30,115 bases of DNA, taken from UBA1765 sp045629945 (GTDB taxonomy: Bacteria; Fibrobacterota; Fibrobacteria; Fibrobacterales; Fibrobacteraceae). The DNA lies in contig JAZQSE010000031.1 in the NCBI GenBank assembly GCA_045629945.1, positions 1 to 30,115 of the forward strand, read 5' to 3'. Below are positions 7,130 through 14,416 of the stretch, piece by piece (position 1 is the first letter of the stretch; the number at the start of each line of letters is the position of its first letter). A model generated the notes under the pieces. That model did not search any database and was not told where the DNA came from. It saw only the letters and a program-made list of their open reading frames with translations. The translations under genes were made by a program, and so were the position numbers.

Positions 7130-7534
7130 TTACTGCGCTGGAACTGGAGCCGGAGCTGCAGGTTCTTGAGCAGGAACTGCTGCAGGAGCTTCTGGAGCTA
7201 CTGGCATTGCTGCTGGTAATTCTGGAACAACGACATCTTGAGCAGAACTTGTTTCTGTAGCAGATTGGCGTAAGTCCGAAACAGGGCCTTCGTTACTCTG
7301 GCGAGAGGCGATAAAGCCTAAAGCAAAAACAAGAATGAAAAAGAAAATCGCAACGATTTTAGTCAGTTTTTGGATAAACGTTGCTGCTCCGGCTGTTGAA
7401 AAAGCAGACTGAGAAGTCATGCCACCAAGGCCAGCAAGTCCACCCATTTTGTCGTTCTGGATTAAAACGAGCAAAATAAGGAACAAGCAAAGCAGAACAT
7501 GTAAAACAATTCCAATCCAAAAGAGAGTTGACAT
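7130..7534 (-). CDS. secG: Protein-export translocase subunit SecG, with Pro/Ala-rich tail
   Basis: Small membrane subunit of the SecYEG translocon. The first 80 residues are typical: a membrane segment near 4-24 ending LVLIQNDK, the cytoplasmic loop MGGLAGLGGMTSQSAFSTAGAATF with the Gly/Ser-rich SecG signature, and a second membrane segment near 58-77. After that comes a tail of about 55 residues rich in Ala, Pro, Gln and Glu with repeated PAAPA-like units, so the protein is 134 residues. It lies 19 bases downstream of tpiA and the genes are probably cotranscribed. Such low-complexity tails are known in SecG proteins of several Gram-negative groups. I see no domain in it. Confidence 0.92.
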   Translation of the reverse strand: MSTLFWIGIVLHVLLCLFLILLVLIQNDKMGGLAGLGGMTSQSAFSTAGAATFIQKLTKIVAIFFFILVFALGFIASRQSNEGPVSDLRQSATETSSAQDVVVPELPAAMPVAPEAPAAVPAQEPAAPAPVPAQ

Positions 7535-7553
7535 TGTTAATCCTTTTGTTTAA

Positions 7554-8318
7554 TTAGAGAGCTTCTTCAGCGGCTTTAATAATAGCAAAGAAGGTGTCTG
7601 GTTTCAAGGCAGCACCGCCAATGAGACCGCCATCAATGTTTGCCTGAGCTAAAAGGCCTTGAGCGTTATCTGGTTTCATAGAACCACCGTATTGGATACG
7701 CATGCCATTAGCAATAGCTTCGCCATAAATTTCTGCAACAACAGAGCGAACATACTTTTGGGTGTCTTCAGCTTGTTCGTCGGTAGCAACAACGCCAGTA
7801 CCGATAGCCCAAACTGGTTCGTATGCCAAAACGCATTTAGCAGCATCTTCAGCAGAAACATCTTGGAAAGCGCCTTTAACTTGTGTAGAAAGAACACTTT
7901 CAAGTTTGCCACCATTACGTTCGTCAAGAGTTTCACCAATGCAAATGATTGGTTTTAAACCAGCTTCAAGAGTCTTTTTAACTTTCAAGTTAACAGTTTC
8001 TTCTGTTTCGTGGAAATACTGACGTTGTTCAGAGTGACCGATGATAATATATTCAGCACCGATTTCTTTAACCATATCAACAGAAACTTTACCAGTGAAT
8101 GCGCCTTGGTCTTTCCAATGAACGTCCTGGACTGCCAGTTTAACGTTTGAACCTTTGATTACATCAGCTACTTTAGCTGCTGCAAGGTAAGTCGGAGCAA
8201 TTACAACTTCAGTTTTCTTGATGTCTTTTGTTGCTTCAACAATCCCTTCTGCAAGAGCAACGCTTTCGCTTACGGTCTTGTTCATTTTCCAGTTGCCAGC
8301 GATAATGTATTGGCGCAT
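7554..8318 (-). CDS. tpiA: Triosephosphate isomerase
   Basis: Interconverts dihydroxyacetone phosphate and glyceraldehyde-3-phosphate in glycolysis and gluconeogenesis. It is full length at 254 residues. Asn9 and Lys11 lie in GNWKMN, the electrophile His95 in IIIGHSEQR, and the catalytic base Glu167 in the YEPVWAIGTG hinge. The phosphate-binding region is represented by QYGGSMKPDN and GGLIGGAAL near the end. The start is well supported by AAGGAG five bases before the ATG. It leads the tpiA-secG unit. Confidence 0.97.
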   Translation of the reverse strand: MRQYIIAGNWKMNKTVSESVALAEGIVEATKDIKKTEVVIAPTYLAAAKVADVIKGSNVKLAVQDVHWKDQGAFTGKVSVDMVKEIGAEYIIIGHSEQRQYFHETEETVNLKVKKTLEAGLKPIICIGETLDERNGGKLESVLSTQVKGAFQDVSAEDAAKCVLAYEPVWAIGTGVVATDEQAEDTQKYVRSVVAEIYGEAIANGMRIQYGGSMKPDNAQGLLAQANIDGGLIGGAALKPDTFFAIIKAAEEAL

Positions 8319-8353
8319 AAGAACTCCTTGATAAAATCAGTTTAACGGGGCAG

Positions 8354-8359
8354 AATATA
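8354..8359 (-). promoter_or_regulatory. -10 element of tpiA
   Basis: TATATT on the minus strand, 35 bases before the tpiA ATG and immediately after the T tract of the upstream gene's terminator. The leader left after it carries a good Shine-Dalgarno sequence, unlike the leaderless-type genes of this window. No good -35 is visible. Confidence 0.45.
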
Positions 8360-8390
8360 GAAAAAAAGATTGCCCTTTATGGGCAATCTT
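8360..8390 (-). terminator. Terminator of the BamE-like lipoprotein gene
   Basis: A perfect ten-pair stem, AAGATTGCCC 8366-8375 with GGGCAATCTT 8381-8390, with a five-base loop. On the minus strand it is followed by T7. It lies nine bases after the stop codon and separates this gene from tpiA. Confidence 0.9.
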
Positions 8391-8398
8391 AAAGAAAA

Positions 8399-8833
8399 TT
8401 AGTAGTTAGAGCTTGTTTTTGATGTCGGAGGAGGAGAGCCACCATAGCGATCCCCTTCAATCTTATCAAGAACTAATTCATTTTCATAGCCTTTCAAACG
8501 AGCTTGTTCTGGATTTTTCCAAAGAAGACGTGTGATAAGTTTACCTTCGCGGGTGTAATATTCCCAAACAAAGCCATCGTCAGATTCTCTGTCTGGTGGT
8601 CCCCAAAGGAGGTTGACCATATCGTTAGTCATACCTTCTTCAATATAACCTTGCATAAAGACTTCTTTTAAGCGACGGTCAATGCCCATGCTTTCTTTAA
8701 TAGCAAAGTATTCACGTTCATAATCTTTGCGACCTTCACCGCGTTCAATAAGAATCGGAGAAGAATAACGACTAGCGCACCCCATCAATGTCAGAACACT
8801 GAGAGATACAAGCAAAAATCTGCCGAGTTTCAT
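8399..8833 (-). CDS. BamE/SmpA-like outer-membrane lipoprotein
   Basis: A 144-residue lipoprotein with lipobox LTLMGC (Cys19). After an acidic and basic helical stretch, residues 65-105 contain GMTNDMVNLLWGPPD, then VWEYYTREGKL. This is the arrangement of the BamE/SmpA fold (helix ending in a GxPD turn, then a WxY strand). BamE proteins help the BAM complex insert outer-membrane barrels, but lipoproteins sharing this fold do other jobs as well, so I give no symbol. It has a strong Shine-Dalgarno (AAAGGAG, seven bases before the ATG) and its own terminator, so it is transcribed alone. Confidence 0.6.
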   Translation of the reverse strand: MKLGRFLLVSLSVLTLMGCASRYSSPILIERGEGRKDYEREYFAIKESMGIDRRLKEVFMQGYIEEGMTNDMVNLLWGPPDRESDDGFVWEYYTREGKLITRLLWKNPEQARLKGYENELVLDKIEGDRYGGSPPPTSKTSSNY

Positions 8834-8973
8834 AAGAGAACTCCTTTAAATAAAACTTTGAACAAAATAACACTTTTTATTGCTTTGTTGTCAAATGCTT
8901 TCATAATTTTACAAAAAAAGAGTTTTTTTATCGTTTGACCGCGGAATTGAACCGAAAAGAAAGTGAATTTTCT

Positions 8974-8979
8974 TATCTT
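8974..8979 (+). promoter_or_regulatory. -10 element of the OMP-like gene at 8986
   Basis: TATCTTTG, a variant of the TATATTTG seen elsewhere, ends six bases before the ATG. There is no Shine-Dalgarno sequence. This implies a leaderless mRNA. Confidence 0.4.
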
Positions 8980-8985
8980 TGATAC

Positions 8986-9966
8986 ATGTTTACTAAGGCT
9001 TTCCGTGTATTTTTTGTTTCGCTTGCTATTTTAGCGGGGAGTCTTTCTGCTTTTTCGTTTGATAGGTCGGGGATTTTGGATATGCATTATGGTCCAAATC
9101 TCAGTCTTACAGCAATGGGAAATTCACCAATTATTTGGGGAGAATGGCTGCCGCAGTTGATAACAGCAGTTGATTTTAGTTGGATAGAACCTTTAGGTGA
9201 TAGTTTACCGTATGGTGAAGGTGTAAATGGAAATGCTGCTTTTTTAAGAATGCAAGCCGGTCTTGAATTGTCGCCGTTTTATGAAAATTTCTCGTTTGGA
9301 ATGGGCCTTCGTCCATTTAGCATAAATCCTCAGATTGGTTTGAATTTTGTTTATAGCAATTTGGTTTATTTTGACTCAAATATTGAAATGGCTATGGCGG
9401 GCTCGTCTAGTGCAAAACAAAAAGGCTCTATCGCTCAAAATTGGAATACAAAGTACATATTTGACAATATTTACGGAGATGAAGATATAGATTTTGATTT
9501 TTCTCAGAGTTTTACTATGGGAGCAAATTTTGATTATCGTTCTAAAACGGGTTTGATGGTTGGAGTTTATTTCAATTTTATTCTTGTTGATATTACAACA
9601 GGGTTTGATGGTAAAAGTTACGATTACCAAAGAAATATGCCAGTATTTAGTCGCGATTATTTGTTAGAACTTTGTCTTTTTGGGCGTTACCCATTATCGC
9701 AAGCACTTGTTTTTTTATATGAGATAGATTTTTATAAGTCAGGTGTTTCAAAAAGTGGTAATACCATTCACAAGGAATCTTTGCATTATGGCAAAGTTCT
9801 TTCAGGGCTTGAATATGCTTGGGGAAACAGAAATAAGCATCGATTCACTTTGACTCCCGGATTTTTTATGCGAGGAAAATCTAGGTTCTATGATGGAAAT
9901 GTCGGGCAACAGTTTATTATCCAATTGCAATACAGTTGCCAATTCGGACTTTTTAGTTATTTCTAA
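8986..9966 (+). CDS. Outer-membrane beta-barrel-like protein
   Basis: A 326-residue protein with an N-terminal signal peptide (FRVFFVSLAILAGSLSAFS, cleavage near residue 24). Many amphipathic strands with aromatic girdles follow, for example SFGMGLRPF, TGLMVGVYFNFILVDI and ALVFLYEIDFY. It ends in CQFGLFSYF with a C-terminal Phe, as expected of a barrel folded by BAM. I recognise no specific family. The 3' 165 bases overlap a convergent gene. The terminal Phe strand suggests that this gene's end is the genuine one. Confidence 0.6.
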   Translation: MFTKAFRVFFVSLAILAGSLSAFSFDRSGILDMHYGPNLSLTAMGNSPIIWGEWLPQLITAVDFSWIEPLGDSLPYGEGVNGNAAFLRMQAGLELSPFYENFSFGMGLRPFSINPQIGLNFVYSNLVYFDSNIEMAMAGSSSAKQKGSIAQNWNTKYIFDNIYGDEDIDFDFSQSFTMGANFDYRSKTGLMVGVYFNFILVDITTGFDGKSYDYQRNMPVFSRDYLLELCLFGRYPLSQALVFLYEIDFYKSGVSKSGNTIHKESLHYGKVLSGLEYAWGNRNKHRFTLTPGFFMRGKSRFYDGNVGQQFIIQLQYSCQFGLFSYF

Positions 9967-10638
9967 TAAAGGGTCTTTTGGAGTAAGATTGTTTAAATCG
10001 TAGGCAGAATGTACCCAAATAGAACCGCAGTCTTCTTTACTAGCAAATTGAATTTTAGCCGGTAATAAAACACTATCAAAATTTTTCCATTCTAAAATTT
10101 TAATTTCTCTTTTTGCACTGCGTGTTCCAAACATTTTTAAAAGTTTAGGAACTTTTGTCGTGTCAGGAATCAAAGTAAACCACATTTGAGAAAATGCAGT
10201 GGATAATCGATTTGTTTTTTGTGAATCTTCAGGGCACAAGAATGCACCATTGGCGAGGATTTCTAAATCATCGAATCGAATAGGCGTTTTTCCGATAAAC
10301 TCTTTTAAGTGATGCAACGCCATTTGGCGAGTAGCTTTTAATTTTGTAGAATAGAGAGTTCTGTATTCGCCATTGGTAACAAAATAAAGGGAATCATTTT
10401 TAGAAAGTTGAATAGCAAAAGTATCTGCCTGCGGTAAATTGTGGTGTTTCCATAGAATATCTAAATGCGTTCTTGATTTAGAGCGATTGATAAATGAACC
10501 TTCTAATGAAATTTGAAAGTCTTTGTTTAAAAGAGGCTTGTGACATATTTCTTGAGCATCAATATTTACGCTGCAAAATAAATTGACAAGCAAAACGGAA
10601 CATAAAAAAAAGGAAGACTGTTTCTTAAAATTTCTCAC
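9802..10638 (-). CDS. Secreted protein of unknown function, perhaps LolA-like fold; 3' end doubtful
   Basis: A 278-residue frame starting at GTG, with a signal peptide (KKQSSFFLCSVLLVNLFCSVNIDAQ). The mature part has strand-like repeats such as FQISLEGSFIN, FAIQLSKNDSLYFVTNGEYRTLYS and IRFDDLEILANGAF, which resemble the curved sheet of LolA-type proteins, but the similarity is only by eye. The last 55 residues lie opposite the OMP-like gene and look less protein-like. A one-base change in the A4 run at 9974-9977 in either direction would stop the frame near 9950-9965, where the two genes would just meet. The start lies inside the loop of a long hairpin. Confidence 0.5.
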   Translation of the reverse strand: MRNFKKQSSFFLCSVLLVNLFCSVNIDAQEICHKPLLNKDFQISLEGSFINRSKSRTHLDILWKHHNLPQADTFAIQLSKNDSLYFVTNGEYRTLYSTKLKATRQMALHHLKEFIGKTPIRFDDLEILANGAFLCPEDSQKTNRLSTAFSQMWFTLIPDTTKVPKLLKMFGTRSAKREIKILEWKNFDSVLLPAKIQFASKEDCGSIWVHSAYDLNNLTPKDPLLEITKKSELATVLQLDNKLLPDISIIEPRFSSHKKSGSQSESMLISVSPSIFKP

Positions 10639-10662
10639 TCTCTTAAAATAGAAACAGTCTTC
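10613..10662. repeat. 13-bp inverted repeat around a start codon
   Basis: GAAGACTGTTTCT (10613-10625) and AGAAACAGTCTTC (10650-10662) are perfect inverted copies separated by 24 bases. The GTG start of the minus-strand gene (10636-10638) lies in the loop. It could be an operator for a dimeric regulator, or in RNA a hairpin hiding the start. There is no T tract, so it is not an obvious terminator. Confidence 0.55.
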
Positions 10663-10845
10663 GTATTTAATTCTTTAAAAAGCCATAAAATCTGTAAAAT
10701 TAAAATTTTCGTTTTAAAATACAGAAACATTATTTCTCTTTGCAAACATAGTGTAAATTGCTCTTCGCAAATGAAATACAAATTGTCATAGTAACTGACA
10801 AGTATTTTGGATAACGAGTTTTTTTTAGATTAGTAGAATAATAGT

Positions 10846-10877
10846 CCAGAAAGTTTTCAAAAGAGAAAACTTTCTGG
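10846..10877 (-). terminator. Hairpin after recA, probable terminator
   Basis: CCAGAAAGTTTTC (10846-10858) pairs perfectly with GAAAACTTTCTGG (10865-10877) across a six-base loop, starting nine bases after the recA stop. The minus-strand side has only a weak T-rich sequence after the stem, so termination may be partial or the hairpin may protect the mRNA 3' end. Confidence 0.6.
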
Positions 10878-10885
10878 AACATATT

Positions 10886-11953
10886 TTAGCCAATTTCAGC
10901 AGAAATTTCTTCGTCGTTTCCGATATCGAAAAGATGAACATCTTTCATGCTATTGCGAATTTTGGTTTCCAAATCATTTGTAAGTTCTGGATTCCCTTTC
11001 AAGAATAAGCGAGTATTTTCACGGCCTTGACCAATACGTTCGCCATTGTAAGAGAACCAAGCACCACTTTTTTGGACGATTTCTAATTCTACAGCGAGAT
11101 CAAGAATAGAAGCTTCGCGAGAAATACCTTGCCCATAGAGAATATCAAATTCGCATTGAGTGAAAGGTGCTGCGACTTTATTCTTTACAATTTTGACTTT
11201 TGTTCGGCTGCCAATAACTTCTTCGCCATCTTTAATAGCCGCAATTCTACGAATATCAATACGTTGTGTGGCATAGAATTTAAGAGCATTACCACCAGTA
11301 GTGGTTTCTGGGTTGCCAAACATAACGCCGATTTTCATACGGAGCTGGTTAATGAAAAGCAAACAAGTGTTTGATTTTGAAAGAATACCAGTTAATTTAC
11401 GCAAAGCTTGTGACATAAGACGAGCTTGTAAACCAACATGGCTGTCACCCATTTCACCATTGATTTCTGCCTGAGGAACAAGAGCTGCAACAGAATCTAT
11501 AACGATAATATCGATAGCTCCAGAGCGAACAAGGGTTTCAGCAATGTCTAAAGCTTGTTCACCTGTATCAGGTTGAGAAACTAAAAGCGATTCAATATCT
11601 ACACCTAATTTGCGAGCATAAACAGCATCGAAAGCGTGTTCTGCATCAATAAAAGCAGCTGTGCCACCGAGTTTTTGGGCTTCGGCAATAGCGTGAAGAG
11701 TTAAAGTGGTTTTACCAGAAGATTCTGGGCCGTAGATTTCGATAATACGACCACGAGGAAAACCGCCTACCCCGAGAGCCATGTCTAATTGAATACAGCC
11801 ACTCGGAATGACAGGAATGTCATCTACAGGTTGGCTGCCAAGGGTCATAATAGCACCTTTACCATAGTTTTTTTCAATTTGAGCGATAGCAGCTTCTACA
11901 GCTTTTGCTTTTTCGCCATTCAAAGGTGCAACAGGTGTTGTCTTTTTTGCCAT
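10886..11953 (-). CDS. recA: Recombinase RecA
   Basis: DNA-dependent ATPase that drives homologous recombination and activates LexA self-cleavage in the SOS response. From the chosen ATG it has 355 residues. Visible are the Walker A GPESSGKTT (75-83), FIDAEHAFD (101-109), the Walker B region IIVIDSVAALVP (149-160) and loop 2 MFGNPETTTGGNALKFY (211-227). The frame extends upstream to a Met at 12013, but MAKK at 11953 is the right start. It has GGAG six bases before it, and the extension would begin inside the recA promoter. recA lies 41 bases after cinA and has its own LexA-type promoter in and just before that gap. Confidence 0.97.
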   Translation of the reverse strand: MAKKTTPVAPLNGEKAKAVEAAIAQIEKNYGKGAIMTLGSQPVDDIPVIPSGCIQLDMALGVGGFPRGRIIEIYGPESSGKTTLTLHAIAEAQKLGGTAAFIDAEHAFDAVYARKLGVDIESLLVSQPDTGEQALDIAETLVRSGAIDIIVIDSVAALVPQAEINGEMGDSHVGLQARLMSQALRKLTGILSKSNTCLLFINQLRMKIGVMFGNPETTTGGNALKFYATQRIDIRRIAAIKDGEEVIGSRTKVKIVKNKVAAPFTQCEFDILYGQGISREASILDLAVELEIVQKSGAWFSYNGERIGQGRENTRLFLKGNPELTNDLETKIRNSMKDVHLFDIGNDEEISAEIG

Positions 11954-11984
11954 AAAGGACTCCATTTTTTTTGTTTTCGTTTTT

Positions 11985-12013
11985 AATATAATAATTACTG
12001 CACAAAAGTGCAA
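11985..12013 (-). promoter_or_regulatory. recA promoter
   Basis: On the minus strand TTGCAC (12008-12013) is followed after exactly 17 bases by TATATT (11985-11990), the best sigma-70-type pair in the window. Transcription would start near 11979, leaving a leader of about 25 bases with a Shine-Dalgarno sequence. The -35 lies over the last codons of cinA, so recA can be expressed apart from cinA. Confidence 0.75.
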
Positions 12014-13254
12014 GTGCTTTTTTGGGTAAATTTTGTAAAAAGTTTACCCATTACATATAAAACGCTTTTCTCACGTATTTCGTTTCTTTTTCCATTAAAA
12101 ATTTTTGAAAAAGTTTCTGTGCCTTCAGAAGAAGCAATTGCAAACCATACAAGTCCGACAGGCTTTTCTTTAGTGCCGCCATCAGGCCCGGCAATACCCG
12201 AAGTAGCAATTGCCCAATCTGTGCCTAAAACGCGTTTTGCGCCTTCTGCCATACGAGCCACCACTTCTTCACTGACAGCTCCATAGGTTTCCAGAATTTC
12301 TGCAGGCACTCCTAAAATGCGGTGTTTAATTTCGTTAGCGTAAGAAACAATTCCGCCATTGAAAATAGCAGAAGAACCAGGAATTGCCACAATTTCAGAT
12401 GCAATTAACCCGCCTGTACAAGATTCTGCAGTGCCTAAAGTTTCGTTTCTTTCTTTTAATACTGAAACAAGAGCTGTGGCTAAAGAATCGCCATTAGTAG
12501 AAATGATATTTACATTTTCTGTTTTTAAAAGTTCTTTAAGAGTTGAAGAAAAAGAAACTTGAACCAGTGATTCATTTGTCCCATAAATTCTCAATCGAAT
12601 ACCGTCTTTTTCTGGAAGGCTACTCCAAGAAGTTTCGGTAAAGGAAATGCGAGCAAGAATCGTTTCTAATTCTGGTTCAGGAATCCCTTGGAATAAAATT
12701 TCTTTTGCAATAAAAGCATTTTTTTGTTTGCTGATAAAATAAGGTTTAAGATGTTCTTCAAACATACTTCTTGTTTCAGAAGGGACCCCAGGGATAGCAA
12801 AAATAACTTTGCCGTTAATAGAAATTTGTATGCCAGGAGCAGTTCCATTATGATTTTCAAGCCAACAAGCTCCTTTTGGAAAATAAGCTTGTACAGAATT
12901 TCCTTTGTGATAAGGTTTATTGTGCTTTAAAAGGAATTGTTTTATAGAGTTTTCGGCTTCTTCTGAGTGTTCTAAAGTAACATGCGCTAAATCTGCAAGC
13001 AGTTGCCTTGTCTTATCGTCAGAAGTTGGCCCAAGCCCACCAGTAATTATAATGGCTTCAATATCTGAGGTTAAAAGTTTGGATGCTATATCTAAAAAGG
13101 TAGAAGAATCATCAGGTAAAGTGATTTGTGCAAAAGTATTATAGCCAAGAGCAGTCATTTCTTTTGCAAGAAAATGGCTACCTGTATTTAAGGTGAACCC
13201 TTGAGAGAGTTCTGAACCTAAAGCTAAAATAGCAACGTTTTGTTTTTTACTCAT
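11995..13254 (-). CDS. cinA: CinA-like protein (MoCF domain plus NMN amidohydrolase-like domain)
   Basis: A two-domain protein of 419 residues. The N-terminal part has the molybdopterin-binding-like (MoCF) fold with IITGGLGPTSDD near residue 70, and in other bacteria acts as an ADP-ribose pyrophosphatase. The C-terminal PncC-like part has GTAESCTGGLIAS, IPGSSAIFNGGIVSY, GAVSEEVVARMAEGA and ATSGIAGPDGGT and removes the amide of nicotinamide mononucleotide. The frame can start at TTG 13260, but ATG 13254 has AAGGATT at a better spacing. cinA-recA is a frequent gene pair. Here recA has its own promoter within the 3' end of cinA. Confidence 0.92.
   Translation of the reverse strand: MSKKQNVAILALGSELSQGFTLNTGSHFLAKEMTALGYNTFAQITLPDDSSTFLDIASKLLTSDIEAIIITGGLGPTSDDKTRQLLADLAHVTLEHSEEAENSIKQFLLKHNKPYHKGNSVQAYFPKGACWLENHNGTAPGIQISINGKVIFAIPGVPSETRSMFEEHLKPYFISKQKNAFIAKEILFQGIPEPELETILARISFTETSWSSLPEKDGIRLRIYGTNESLVQVSFSSTLKELLKTENVNIISTNGDSLATALVSVLKERNETLGTAESCTGGLIASEIVAIPGSSAIFNGGIVSYANEIKHRILGVPAEILETYGAVSEEVVARMAEGAKRVLGTDWAIATSGIAGPDGGTKEKPVGLVWFAIASSEGTETFSKIFNGKRNEIREKSVLYVMGKLFTKFTQKSTCTFVQ
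11999..12012. promoter_or_regulatory. LexA operator (SOS box) of recA
   Basis: TGCACAAAAGTGCA is a perfect palindrome and fits TGCNCN4GTGCA, the LexA-binding motif I recall as described for Fibrobacter succinogenes. It covers most of the -35 hexamer and the start of the spacer of the recA promoter, so a bound repressor would block RNA polymerase. It also supports placing the organism near Fibrobacter. Confidence 0.8.
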
Positions 13255-13264
13255 AATCAATCCT

Positions 13265-13281
13265 TATCTACAAAGTAGATA
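13265..13281. repeat. Palindrome upstream of cinA, possible operator
   Basis: TATCTAC-AAA-GTAGATA is a perfect inverted repeat with 7-bp arms, ending ten bases before the cinA ATG. It does not match the recA LexA box. It could bind another regulator of cinA or of the divergent gene at 13384, or form a small hairpin at the mRNA 5' end. Confidence 0.4.
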
Positions 13282-13383
13282 TTTTTAGAGACATTTTTTG
13301 TCACTGCTGAAAATATTGTAAAAATATTTCAGAAGAAAACATATAAAATTTATTGATTAACATTTATAGAATTCATTTATGGA

Positions 13384-14415
13384 ATGTTTCTAAAAAAAAG
13401 AAATAAAAAAAGGAGGGATTTTTTTTATTTTTGGGTGGTGCCGTTTTCTATAAACAAGAAACATTTATTTAAGACAACTATGGTTTTTCTGTGGTTGGGT
13501 TTATTTTTTTGTTCTTTTGCTAATGCCGAAATACAAAAAGGAAAAACAGGTATAGAAAGTTTAGACACGCTACCTGTTTATGAATGGGATATAAAAACTG
13601 AAAATCGTTCTTTGCCTTTAACTCTTTTATGGAGTATTCTTCCTGGTGGCGGACATTTTTATAGTGAACATTATGTGCGAGGTGGTTTTATTTTAGCCGC
13701 AGAAGTGGCGTTGACTTATGAGGTGTTTATCAATAAGCCATACCAACAAGACAGGCGCTTTAAGCAAGCTAAACCTTATCGTGATTCGGTTGGAAAATAT
13801 ACAGAGGCTATGCTGAATACAACATCCCCTGAGGAATTGTCTCTTTTAAGAACAAAACGGGATGGGTATGCGAATTTAGTTCGGGGTTTTAGCGATAAAA
13901 AAATGGAAGAGGAAGATTTGCGTAAGGCTGAAATGGCTTGGCTTATAGGGCTTCATGTTTATAATGTTTTTGATGCTTTTGGAATCTGGATGAATAATAG
14001 AGGACATAGTGTTGAACAGCGTTCAATGGGAAAAGCATTGGCATTTGCTTTAATTCCTGGTGGCGGACAAATATATAATCGAGATTTTGGTAAAGCAGGA
14101 CTTTTGTATATGGGACTTATCGGAGCTTTTACAAGTATTGGGACAACGCAACACCTTATAGAGTATTATTTAGAACGTCGTCGAGTAATTCGAGGAGAAA
14201 AGAATTTTGAAGAAGAAGAACGATTAAGCGAACGGATTACCCATTATCGAAAAAACAGAAACCAATATATATGGGGTGGGGCAATCATTTATTTGTATTC
14301 TATAGGCGATGCTATAGTAGATGCATTGTTAAGTGATTTTGATAGCCCACTGCACTTTGCAATCGCGCCTTCTTTTGAAGGCGGACTGCAAGCATCAGTT
14401 GGAATAGATTTTTAG
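13384..14415 (+). CDS. DUF5683-like membrane protein with two Pro-Gly-Gly-Gly motifs
   Basis: A 343-residue protein. A Lys/Arg-rich N-terminus precedes a signal-like segment (MVFLWLGLFFCSFANA). Two matching modules follow: LWSILPGGGHFYSEHYVRGGFILAAEV near 75-100 and FALIPGGGQIYNRDFGKAGLLYMGL near 219-245. Each has PGGGxxYxxx(x)xxxG and a following membrane segment, as in the DUF5683/TM2-like proteins of Bacteroidota and Fibrobacterota. A charged helical stretch separates the modules. The function is unknown. The start is uncertain: the first ATG gives a 48-residue leader, while the internal Met at about residue 33 would give a short signal peptide lacking a basic start. It converges with slyD, one base apart. 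Confidence 0.6.
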   Translation: MFLKKRNKKRRDFFYFWVVPFSINKKHLFKTTMVFLWLGLFFCSFANAEIQKGKTGIESLDTLPVYEWDIKTENRSLPLTLLWSILPGGGHFYSEHYVRGGFILAAEVALTYEVFINKPYQQDRRFKQAKPYRDSVGKYTEAMLNTTSPEELSLLRTKRDGYANLVRGFSDKKMEEEDLRKAEMAWLIGLHVYNVFDAFGIWMNNRGHSVEQRSMGKALAFALIPGGGQIYNRDFGKAGLLYMGLIGAFTSIGTTQHLIEYYLERRRVIRGEKNFEEEERLSERITHYRKNRNQYIWGGAIIYLYSIGDAIVDALLSDFDSPLHFAIAPSFEGGLQASVGIDF

Positions 14416-14416
14416 A

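Noticed and set aside
7054..7260. Plus-strand Leu/Glu-rich frame
   Set aside because: It is the reverse of the Ala/Pro-rich secG tail and a tRNA, and its composition is an artefact of those repeats.
9376..9630. Minus-strand frame within the OMP-like gene
   Set aside because: A shadow of the plus-strand gene, with no start signal and no domain.
11954..12013. N-terminal extension of RecA
   Set aside because: It would begin inside the recA promoter and LexA box. MAKK at 11953 has a good ribosome-binding site and matches known RecA starts.
13384..14415. Considered as an O-antigen or polysaccharide membrane protein
   Set aside because: The two PGGGxxY modules fit DUF5683-like proteins better, and no glycan genes lie beside it.
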